Assembly: GCA_023105745.1 (NCBI GenBank)
Contig: JALGQZ010000015.1
Coordinates: 22,425,499-22,489,498, forward strand
Length of the DNA stretch: 64,000 nucleotides
Origin: Austropuccinia psidii
Taxonomy: Eukaryota; Basidiomycota; Pucciniomycetes; Pucciniales; Sphaerophragmiaceae
Direction of reading: 5' to 3'
The translations under genes were made by a program, and so were the position numbers. How positions within the stretch are numbered: position 1 is the stretch's first letter; every line of letters begins with the position of its first letter. Positions 1-8,843 of the stretch are shown piece after piece. The notes under the pieces are model-generated. The model had not been told where the DNA came from and searched no databases. It worked only from the letters and a program-made list of their open reading frames with translations.

Positions 1-1707
1 ACTAGTAATGACTTATCCACTGCTGTCAACAGTGTTGCTCTGGTCGGTGAACTTAAGACACCTTCCTTTTCTCCTTCTGTCCATAACCCCTCCACCTTTC
101 CCTCTCAGTCATTACTTCCATTAAGAGATGAAGTCTTCAAAGAGATAAAAGATGTTGCTATATCTTCACTTCATCTCTTTCAAGGGGATATGGACCTTCC
201 TCCTTCATCTTTTCATGCCTCCCTGGAGGAGCAGTGGGATGAGGAGGAAGAGCCAGAAGAGGGTGAAACTGTGCTGAAGGTAGTCCCTCCTGTTTATCCC
301 AAATATTTGGATGTATTCTCCAAAGTGAAAGCAGAGAAACTTCCTCCACACCGTGCCTGTGATCATCATATCGAATTTGAGGGTCTTCTACCTCCAGTTG
401 GTGTTATCTACTCTTTATCAAAGAATGAGTCAGAAACACTGCGGGCCTACATTTCAGAGAATGTAGAGAAAGGTTTCATCAGACCAAGATCCTCCTCAAC
501 AGGAGCACCTGTCCTTTTTGTTAAGAAAAAGGATGGTGGTCTTCATTTCTGTGTTGACTACCGCAAACTTAATGCTGTCACTAGGAAGAACAGGTATCCT
601 GTTCCTCCAATGAATCAGCTTCTTACCGTTTTTAACGGTGCTACTATCTTCTCCAAGATAGATCTGCGTGGTGCTTATAATCTCCTGAGAATTAAAGAGG
701 GGGATGAGCATTTAACTGCCTTTAGAACCAAATATGGTAGTTATGAGTATTTGGTTATGCAATTTGGCTTAACCAATGCTCCAGCTTCATTCCAAAATCT
801 TGTGAATGATATCTTTGCAGATTATTTGGATATTTTTGTTGTAGTGTACTTAGATGATATTATGGTCTTCTCTAGCTCTTTGGATGAACATGTTAAACAT
901 GTGGCCTCTGTTCTCCAAAGACTGAGAGACAATAATTTGTTTGCTAAAGCCTCCAAGTGTGTATTCCATGCCTCAAGTGTGGAATACTTGGGATATGTTG
1001 TCTCAAGTGATGGCCTCAAGATGGATTCTTCAAAAGTTCAACAAATCCTCAATTGGCCTCAGCCCAAGAACATCAAGGCCCTCCAATCTTTTCTTGGCTT
1101 TGCCAACTTTTATTGTTGTTTCATTAAAAATTATTCCAAAAAAATCTCTGCTCTCACTTCCCTCCTTAAAAAAGATTCTCCCTTTATCTTCAATGAGGAA
1201 GCTCTTAGTCAGTTTCAAATACTCAAAGAAGCTTTCACCACTGCTCCTATTCTCTCTCATTTTAATCCTTCTCTACCAACTATTGTAGAGACTGATGCTT
1301 CTGATTATGCCTTGGGTGCTGTACTGAGTCAGGCGAATGACTCAGGAAAGCATCCCATTGCATTTGATAGCCGCAAGCTCTTACCAGCTGAACTCAACTA
1401 TGAAATTAATGACAAGGAACTCCTTGGCAGAGTTTGGGCTCTCAAGCGCTGGAGAGCTTTTCTCCTTTCTCTTTCTGATTCTTTTGAGGTCTTGACAGAC
1501 CATTGTTCCCTTCAGTATTTCATGTCCTCTAAATTCCTTACTCATCATCAAGCCCGTTGGGAAGAATTTCTATCTGAGTTCCATTTCATCATCACTTACC
1601 GCCCAGGCAGGCTGGCCACTTTACCAGATGCCTTGTCACGTCGGGACGACGTGTACCCAGAGAGGAGGGTGGATTTCATCAGCAAGAATCCTCAAAATTT
1701 TCATTAA
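1..1707 (+). pseudogene. Element A pol: protease-RT linker, reverse transcriptase and RNase H
   Basis: The frame is open from base 1, so the 5' end is cut by the window; the Met at 190 is internal. The first 60 codons match the linker between protease and RT of copies B and C. The RT palm follows with the substrate motif around LRGAY and the catalytic YLDD at 847-858 (about codon 283). RNase H starts near 1291 with TDASDY and keeps the ELLG and TDH blocks and a PGR...DALSRR end. The frame ends at a TAA at 1705-1707, but homology continues in the same frame with a second stop (TAG... read as TAA at 1735-1737) before integrase. The enzyme core looks intact; the polyprotein is broken just after RNase H. 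Confidence 0.88.
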
Positions 1708-1737
1708 GTTCTCAAGCAAAATGAAATTCAAGAGTAA

Positions 1738-2712
1738 AGATTCTTTTCAATAAAAGTTGCTATTTTTTCAGATGTAGTTGATCAAATTCAAAGACAAGTA
1801 TGGCAAGACAAATATTATAAGGAAATCCTCAAGAAATTAGCAAGAGGAGAATCAGTCCCAGACTATTTTCTTGAACCTCAAGCAAAATTATTATTGTTCA
1901 AAGATAGAGTAGTCATTCCAAGCAATCATGAAATTCAATTGGACATTCTTCAAAAGTGTCATGATTCACCGTTGGCTGGCCATCCTGGCCAGGAGAAGAC
2001 CCTCAAGCTCATCAAGAGGGATTTTTATCGGGCTGGCATGAATCAAATCATCAAGGACTATGTGTCCTCATGTCAGCAATGTTCAAGAAACAAGAACATC
2101 CACCATAAGAAGTTTGGATTACTCAAGCCTCTTCAAATTCCATCTGGTCCTTGGAATTCTTTATCAATGGACTTTATCACCCAATTTCCCTTGTCAAGCA
2201 ACTTTGATTCAATTTTAGTAGTTGTAGACAGATTTTCAAAAATGGCAATATTTATTCCAACTTATTCAACAATCACTGCTTTAGATTTAGCTCAAATATT
2301 GGTTAATCATGTCTTTTCCAAACATGGTCTTCCAATCAGTATTGTTAGTGATAGAGGTTCATTATTTGTTTCATCATTTTGGACGCAATTGTGTCAGCAG
2401 CTCAAGATATCAAGAGATCTTTCAACTGCCTTTCACCTTGAAACAGATGGACAGACAGAGAGGGTAAATCAGATTCTAGAACAGTATCTTTGGATGTATG
2501 CCAGTTACCATCAAGATGACTGGCACACCTGGCTCCCTCTGGCTGAATTTGCCTATAATAATGCAGAACATTCATCAACAAAACAGTCACCATTTTCACG
2601 ATTTATGGAAGAAATCCCAGCTTTGATTCAATTCACATTTCTCAAGATACACCTTCTGGAAAGTTATCATCAAAACTCCAATCAGTACAGCAAGTTGTCA
2701 AAGAAGAATTAG
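1738..2712 (+). pseudogene. Element A integrase, frameshifted
   Basis: This continues the same frame as the RT after two stops. The N-terminal zinc-binding HHCC module is visible (His codons near 1957 and 1978, Cys codons at 2071 and 2080). The catalytic triad is present: Asp at 2170, Asp at 2350 and Glu at 2458, with 35 residues between the last two (DD35E). The frame is lost near 2593-2596, where A has four T in a run that is five T in copies B and C; a one-base loss moves the C-terminal part into the next frame. The listed end at 2712 is therefore out-of-frame read-through. Confidence 0.88.
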
Positions 2713-3257
2713 AGTCAGCAATAAAGCGTTTTAAGAAGTATGCAGAAAAAAATACAGCAATTCCACCTGATTTCCAGCCTGGGGACAAAGTATGGCTAGC
2801 TTCCAAGAACATCAAGACAACAAGACCCACCAAGAAACTTTCAGAAAGATGGTTGGGACCCTTTGAAGTTCTCAAGAAGATTGGCAGCCATGCATATCAC
2901 CTCAAGTTTTCTCAACAATGGAAGTCAGTTCACCCTGTTTTCCATGTGTCTTTGTTAGAACCAGTAAAGCAATCAACTATCCCAAATCGACACCAATTGC
3001 CACCACCTCCAGTAATAGTGAAAGAGCAAGAAGAATGGGAAGTGGCTCAGGTTCTGGACTCAAAACTCAAGAGAGGTTCATTATGGTATTTAGTGGAGTG
3101 GAAAGGATTCAATGAAGACCCAGAAAGAACAACTTGGGAACCAGCTTCCAACCTTACCAACTCCCCAGACCTTGTCAAGGATTTTCACACTTTGTATCCA
3201 GACAAGCCTGGCCCAAATGCCTCAAGAGTTTTATTTATGGTGCTTGGTGGGGATTGA
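2595..3257 (+). pseudogene. Element A integrase C-terminus and chromodomain
   Basis: After the one-base deletion, the integrase C-terminal domain continues in the third frame, with the WLGPF block, a run of Pro near the RHQLPPPP stretch, and a chromodomain at about 3030-3215. The chromodomain shows EEWEVAQVLD, WYLVEWKGF and TWEP, the usual aromatic-cage and core positions. In chromoviruses this module directs integration to marked chromatin. The frame ends with the TGA at 3255-3257. The reading is well preserved apart from the frameshift. Confidence 0.85.
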
Positions 3258-3356
3258 AGTTTATGAAAGTAAGTTCCTCTCCTGGCATGCACCTTTAAGG
3301 GGGTATTCTACCCAAATTTTGTTGTAAGAATCACCTTGGCCACTTTGTGAGCACTT
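3236..3356 (+). repeat. 3' untranslated repeat of element A, unit 1
   Basis: A block starting TATGGTGCTTGGTGGGGA, running through GAAAGTAAGTTCC and CACCTTGGCCACT, overlaps the end of the pol frame. A second version lies about 300 bases downstream (3537-3646), and the same pair occurs after the pol of B and C. It contains a GTAAGT that resembles a 5' splice site. Function unknown. Confidence 0.7.
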
Positions 3357-3536
3357 GTCAATTCTTTGGACAGGTTCTGAAGGCCTTGCAACATCATACC
3401 CTCAAGATTTGGACCTTTCATCAAGATATGGCCCAATCTTTCTCTTATTTTCTTTTCTTTCTTTAATCATGCCATAAATTCTCTTTCAAGACATTCATTA
3501 CCACAATTCATGTTATGGCATAATTTCTTTTTCATT

Positions 3537-3646
3537 TATGGTGCTTGGTGGGGAGTGGAAGTTATGAAAGTAAGTTCCATCTCCTGGTATGCATCCCTGA
3601 GGGGTCTACTTCTTGTAAAACATTACCTTGGCCACGCTGTGAGCAT
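3537..3646 (+). repeat. 3' untranslated repeat of element A, unit 2
   Basis: This is the second version of the block at 3236-3356, with the same order of landmarks: TATGGTGCTTGGTGGGGA, GAAAGTAAGTTCC, then CTTGGCCACGCTGTGAGCA. The short frames crossing it (3510-3880) are T-rich and have no recognisable product. Confidence 0.7.
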
Positions 3647-3932
3647 CAAATGCTTGATTTTATCTTTCAGAACATTTTGGCCAAAATCAAGAAACTCACC
3701 ACAAGAAGGACAACCCTCAGGCATTTCTTATTTCTTTCTTTACTCTCTTTTTCTCTCAATTCTTTTTCAATTTTATTTTTTATTTTCATTTCTTTTACTT
3801 GTATGATTTATTTTTCATTTCTTGTTTCAAAAGCAGCAATCATAACTCCCATATCTTGTTTGGGGAGTCAATTTATATAATAATCAAGAGCAAACACTAG
3901 TAATGGTAAAGACCAGCTACAGATAATCCTAA

Positions 3933-5101
3933 TCAAAATTTCTTCAAGGCTTCTCTAAACTTAGCAACCATGGCATCTTCATAAACAACTGCCTCCATGG
4001 CCAAAGCAGCAGTGGGCTCCCCTGGAATAGCACTCTTCATAGCCTTATCAACAAACACCTCAGTCAAAGCATCAACTTCAGCAAATAGAGTGGTGACCAC
4101 CTTCTTGTTCACCCTTTTCTGATCAGTGAAGTTGCCAGTAATATTCCAGCAGCGACGGTTTTCAAAGATTGATTAAGGCTCTGGAGACATTGGGTCTCTA
4201 GAAGTGCTGGCCACTGGTGGTTGGATATTGGTAGAGGTGGAGGCAAGTGTGGAGGGCCTGGTTGGGGATCTAATTGGAAGCTGAGGTGGTTGGGGGGACC
4301 TGATCACTTCATTATTGGTGGTACTGGCTTGGACTGGGGATTGTGAGGTGGATTGGATTCTTCTTTTCTGGATTGGGGTAGTCATTTCAAGCTCTTCTCC
4401 ATCAATCTCATCACTGCCTTCAGCATCAGTATCAATTTCATCTTGAACCACCAAATTTCTCTTCAATTTTCCAATTCTTCCATCCTTTCTGGTAACCAAA
4501 ATGGGGACCTCTGGGGCCACTCCAATGGGATTTCCTTGGGGGTGAATTGATCCTCCAATGGCTGCCCAGGAACCACTGGTATTATTCCATTGTTGGACAC
4601 CTCTCATTCTAGATACAGTCACTGAAGAAGAAGAAAAGAAAACACAGAAGTCAGTAACCCATCAATTTTATGGCCAATCAACTCACAATTGGAGTGACCA
4701 GAGGTGGCATCAGAGGTGGGAGGTTCATCAACAGGAGCTTCAAATACAAATCTTCCACCCTTCTTGATGCTGCTCCATAATCTTCTGGCATCTTCAGGAA
4801 AGCTATAGTGGGTTTGAGAACAATTTCTTTTTCCAAGATTGCAAAATTGACACCTGGTGGACCTAGCAGTGGCAGATTCCACACAAGGAATCCCTTTCCT
4901 CTTACAATTGGTGCAGGGTGGTTCAATAACTCTGACAGATTGAAAACCATTATAGGTTTTCTTGATGTCCCAAATCTCTGTAGGGGCCATACTCTCTTCA
5001 GAAAGCTCCCTCAAGTTATCAAAAACACCAGGACCATAAAGTACAGAAGGTGGGGGATCAGAGTGATTGGAATCACAAAGGGAAGTCAGCCTTGAACTCA
5101 T
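3933..5101 (-). pseudogene. Spliced antisense gene inside element A; Zn(II)2Cys6-like protein, one in-frame stop
   Basis: The gene runs opposite to pol, between pol and the 3' LTR. Exon 1 is 5101-4687 (415 nt, ATG at 5101-5099). A 65-nt intron (4686-4622) begins GTGAGT and ends TTCTTCAG after a T-rich tract. Exon 2 is 4621-3933. Together they make 368 codons in one frame, broken only by a TAA at 4175-4173 (codon 288); the frame then stays open to a TGA at 3935-3933. Residues 63-94 carry C-X2-C-X6-C-X10-C-X2-C-X6-C, within the spacing of the fungal Zn(II)2Cys6 cluster. A Pro/Ser/Thr-rich middle and an acidic stretch (DTDAEGSDEIDGEE) follow. I recall related proteins in myrtle rust annotated as hypothetical. 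DNA binding is inference; the codon-288 stop may disable this copy or only trim the C-terminus. Confidence 0.72.
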
Positions 5102-5375
5102 CTTCAAGTCAAAATTTCAAATTCAAGACCAAGAGAATTATGGGCAATTGCAAGTCAGCAAGGCATTTATGGCAATTGACCAGTCAAGGAGGGGATAAGA
5201 AGGAAGACATTCAAGAAGAAATCAAGATCAAAAGAAGAAAAACTGCTTCAAATGGCCCAATTGGCCAATTTCATGGATTTATGAACTTTGGCACAAATGG
5301 CCATATCAGACCTCAAAACTTCAAAATAGCTCATTTTTTATCATTTTACATCAAGATATGCTTAATTAGGCATAT
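5102..5375. other. Region upstream of the antisense gene
   Basis: Between the start of the antisense gene and the TTTGCGCA cluster there is no coding frame with recognisable content. The plus-strand frame over 5050-5517 is low-complexity translation of repeats. The position fits a promoter and 5' leader for the antisense gene, but I see no convincing TATA box. Confidence 0.4.
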
Positions 5376-5665
5376 TTGCAAATTTGCACATTTTGCACAT
5401 TTTTGCGCAAATTTGCGCACTTTTGTGCATTTTTGCGCATTTGTGCACTTTTGCACAAAAGGCCTCTTTATCTTGTCAAAAGGCTTCAAAAGGCCTTTTT
5501 GGCCCATTTCATCATAAATACGCATTGGCGCACTTTGCGCAAAAATGCCCAAAATGGCCAGGATACTCTATAAGGCCAATTTTTAATCATAAATCAAGTT
5601 CTTTCAATTTTTTCACCATTATATGCCATTATGGCATATATGCGCATTTGCGCATTTTGCGCAAA
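5376..5665. repeat. Clustered TTTGCGCA / TGCACA motif array
   Basis: The octamer TTTGCGCA, whose core TGCGCA is its own reverse complement, occurs exactly at 5402, 5412, 5432, 5534, 5647 and 5656, with many one-base variants (TTTGCACA, TTTGTGCA) between them. The array lies 275-560 bases upstream of the ATG of the antisense gene. The same octamer recurs in the family I LTRs at 12364-13889, 20393-21929 and 35474-36999. It stands out because CpG is rare elsewhere in the old elements. Confidence 0.7.
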
Positions 5666-6107
5666 GTGGCTAAAATCCTCTTTAATCACAAAATCAAGGA
5701 TTTTGGCCAGCACTACTGAAATGGTCCAAAACCTCAAGTATTGGCCACTTTATGCCAACACTCTCAAGATGCAAATTATGATGATATCAGGTGTTCTTGG
5801 GACATAAACCCAGGTCACCCACGTTTCGAAAGCCATGAGGACTCAAGAAAAGTTTTGGTGAAGACACTGAAGACAATAATGAAGAAATTTTAAGAAGAAT
5901 GAAAGTATTTTGAAGTAAAAGAGGGAATTCAGAATCAAGATCAAGGGGAAAATACCTACAAGTGATCAAGTGAAGATTTGTTTGAGTATTGTTTGAAGAA
6001 GAAAGTTTAATGGGATAAATTTAAGGAATTGGGGGAAAGAACTGTATGGATGTTTTCAAGCTCATCAAGACTCACTGTACTTATGGTGCTCAGAGCTCAC
6101 CACTTTC
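5666..6107. other. 3' internal region of element A, non-coding
   Basis: About 440 bases between the motif array and the polypurine tract. It includes a GCTCAGAGCTCACCACTTTC stretch that is also found just before the polypurine tracts of B and C. No recognisable gene. Confidence 0.5.
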
Positions 6108-6120
6108 AAGAGGGGGATAA
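6108..6120 (+). promoter_or_regulatory. Polypurine tract of element A
   Basis: The purine-rich stretch AAGAGGGGGATAA lies directly before the LTR start TGTCACAGCC. It would prime plus-strand DNA synthesis during reverse transcription. It corresponds to AAGGTGGGGGGTAC before the LTRs of B and C. Confidence 0.75.
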
Positions 6121-6857
6121 TGTCACAGCCAAGGAGGCAGGGGCATTACCAATCATATTCAACAAGCATTACTTCATTGATACCCCTCAAAACCCAATCA
6201 GCAAGGGGGTTTCATTCAACATTCTCCAAATACAGTTTTCAGACCTCAATACAGTTGCATACAGGCAAGACCCAAATACAGGATTCACCAAATACAGTCC
6301 TGTAATCAATCCAGGCGCAAATACCTGTATTGACTGTATAGCCTGTATTGGATTCACCAATACAGGATTCAATCCCACATCCAACTTCTTCCAGCATACA
6401 GACAAGTATCTCAGCACTCAAACTCCAAGGCTGGTATTTCTCACATATACCAGCCCCTCTTCACCCACCTGGGGGTTTTTCCCCCAGTTAATTAAAATAT
6501 TGGATTTATTATCTAATATTATTTTATTTCTCATTTAAGAAATATTATTTTATTATTTATTAAGTTAGTCTTTCCCTTCCCTCACCTGTTCAGTAGAGTC
6601 CTGGTGGCCATATCCTTTATTAATCCTTTTCTCTTTTCTGAACAGGTTGAAACAGTGGTACAGGATTATTTGTGGTTGTCTCTTTATTATTGCTTTTGTT
6701 TTGTCTCTCTTATCTTTTATGCTTATCATTTTATGACTAGGAATTTATCCTCTTACTCCATTACTCTTATCATTTGAGTATTTCTTCTGATCCCTCCATA
6801 AGTAAGTCTGTTCACTGAGTGCCAGGCCCTCTTCATTTTAGAAGAGCCCCTGTGACA
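6121..6857 (+). repeat. 3' LTR of element A
   Basis: 737 bp, beginning TGTCACAGCC and ending GAGCCCCTGTGACA, so it has TG...CA ends. The end matches that of the B and C LTRs, but this LTR is half their length. It holds a dense set of AATACAG/CTGTATT heptamers at 6229-6365 and a perfect GC hairpin at 6469-6487 (CTGGGGG, T5, CCCCCAG). The right flank starts AAGTA, which should also be found left of the 5' LTR outside the window. Confidence 0.85.
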
Positions 6858-6867
6858 AAGTATTTTC

Positions 6868-7269
6868 ATGGTGGAAAACCCAGAGGCAAAAGTGAACTCA
6901 GATACAGGAGCATATTGTATCTGTGTTGGTAACAGTTATTTGAAAACAATTGTACCAGATTGGGAAGGAAAACTCATAACAATACAAGGAGTCAAATTTA
7001 GTAGTGCAAGTGAAGGAATGAAGCCCCTTGGAATAATTGACTTAAAACTCATTTTTCCTCATTCTTCACAATGTATCAAATTGAAAGTAGAATTTTTAAT
7101 AATGGAAAACTGCACTAGGAACCATTTTATACTTGGAAATGACTACTTGTCAATTTATGGCATAGCTATCTCTCACCAAAGATATAGATATTTTAGCATA
7201 GGAGACAACAAAAGACAAAAGTTTGGGTTCTTAAATAAAAAAAAAACAAATTACAGTTATCAAAAATGA
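6868..7269 (+). pseudogene. Element D aspartic protease region
   Basis: The retropepsin motif DTGAYC is present near residue 12 of this frame, followed by a conserved block ending HFILGNDYLSIYG, typical of family II. The frame is lost at an A-rich stretch near 7240-7265 (a run of nine A). The same segment in E is 51329-51720. The catalytic Asp is intact. Confidence 0.8.
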
Positions 7270-7349
7270 AAAAAGAAAGCCAGAAAAGGATTTTTTTCAT
7301 AACTGAACAAGTTAAAGAGGCAGAATTCAATCAATAATTAAAAGAAAAA

Positions 7350-8213
7350 ATGAAAGACAAATTGATTGACCTCTTTTTGAAATATAAAAATGCCTTTTTG
7401 ACTGACAAAGAACCACTAGGTGCCATAATTGGACATGAGGTAGAAATAATCCTTAATGTGGAAAACCCTCATTCACCTTTATTAAGAAGACCAGCTTACC
7501 CTGCTAGCCCAAGAGCTAGAGAAGCTTTAGAGGTTCACATTAAAGAATTAATGGACCTAGGAGTATTAAGGAAAGTAGGACATATTGAACAGGTAGAGGT
7601 CACTACACCTGTCATTATAACTTGGAATAATGGAAAATCAAGGATGGTAGGGGACTTTAGAGCTCTAAACAACTATACTATCCCTGACAGATATCCAATA
7701 CCCAGAATCCTTGAGACATTAACACAATTATCATAGGCTAAGTTCATCACAGCCATGGATGCTCTAAAGGATTTTCATCAGAATGTCTTAACAGGAAATT
7801 CCAAAATACTACTGAGGATAATAGTCTACTGTGTAATTTTTGAATATATGAGAATGCCATTTGGTATAAAAAATGCACCTTCCCAATATCAAAGAATGAT
7901 GAATAGCATATGTCCTGAAGAATTGTCAGAAGGATGGTTGCTTATCTATATTGATGATATTACAGCTTGCTCAGAAGCTTGGGATAGTCACTTAAAAAGA
8001 CTAGAAAGATTCTTGCAGAGGATATTACAATTCAATATGAAAGTCTCCTTTAAAAAGTGTCATTTTGCATACAGTGAACTGAAAGCACTAGGACATGTTG
8101 TATCTGGACTAAGTTTGGGCATAGATAAGAGCAAATTAGCAGTATTACTATTGAAGCCAATTCCCCAAACCAAAAATAAAATGCAATCATTTCTACGATT
8201 TTCTGGTTATTAA
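7350..8213 (+). pseudogene. Element D reverse transcriptase
   Basis: Two pieces in the same frame (7350-7736 and 7755-8213) are separated by a TAG at 7734-7736, where E has CAA. RT blocks seen are the LRRPAYPASPRAR lead, GKSRMVGDFRALN, RMPFGIKNAPS and the catalytic YIDD near 7950. The thumb keeps ALGHVVSGLSLGIDK. It ends early at a TAA after FSGY, where E reads FAGYYRQH. The active-site Asp pair is intact but the frame is broken. Confidence 0.85.
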
Positions 8214-8252
8214 GGACAGCATATAAAACATGTTGCAAGAACTGCTAAATCC

Positions 8253-8843
8253 TTGTATAAGCTCTATGACCAACAGACAGTCTATGAAATGAATGAAGAA
8301 AGAGTCAAGGCATATGAAGAACTGAAGAATTTGTTAACAAATTCCACATTTCTTCTAATTCCAGATTGGAAACTAACCTTTAAACTATGGATCAATGCTT
8401 GTGGAGAAGGGCTAGGTGCTGCAATACACCAGAAACAAATCATCAATGACAAACGTGTTGAAGGACCAATTTGCTTCATTACAAGACAAATAAAGCCAAC
8501 AGAAGCAAGGTATGGAGCAAGCCAAATGGAATGTCTCTGCTTAGTGTGGGCTTTAAAAAAATTACACTATTATTTGGATGGAACAGTGTTTGATGTAATT
8601 ACACATTGCAATGCTATAAGATCTTTATTGAACATGAAAATTCCAAAGAGACATATGCTAAGATGGCAAATTGCCATTCAAGAATATAGAGGAAATATGA
8701 CTGTAGCTCATAAATATGGTACTATTCATAAAAATTCAGATGGTCTTAGCAGATGGGCTCTGGCAAATACACCTGAAAATACAGCATGGGTACCACAGGA
8801 AGAGCACCCTATAAAAGGTGCCATATATTATGCCAACTTCTAA
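8253..8843 (+). pseudogene. Element D RNase H
   Basis: This is the connection and RNase H part of pol. It shows [24 protein letters not shown] and a GNMTVAHK...DGLSRW end. The first catalytic Asp of the family (FIDA in E) is Asn here (WINA), so RNase H is probably dead. The end runs into a segment where about 90 bases of the integrase N-terminus are missing compared with E. Confidence 0.8.

Larger units (their letters stand above)
1..6857 (+). mobile_element. Element A: Ty3/gypsy chromovirus, 3' part, nested in element D
   Basis: The window opens inside the pol frame of this family I element. In order it shows the protease-RT linker, RT, RNase H, integrase, chromodomain, a 2.9 kb region carrying an antisense gene, a polypurine tract and a 3' LTR ending CCCCTGTGACA. 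Immediately after the LTR the sequence is in the middle of a family II element (the protease start of D), so A is inserted in D. The 5' LTR, gag and protease of A, and the left half of D, should lie left of the window. The internal region is longer than in the related elements B and C because of the antisense gene. Confidence 0.9.

Noticed and set aside
3510..3880. Hydrophobic plus-strand frames that look like small membrane proteins
   Set aside because: They cover the T-rich 3' untranslated repeat of A and are not conserved as frames in B or C.
5050..5719. Plus and minus frames with His/Cys/Phe periodicity
   Set aside because: The periodicity comes from the TTTGCGCA/TTTGCACA array, not from a protein. 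The frames overlap each other in all directions.
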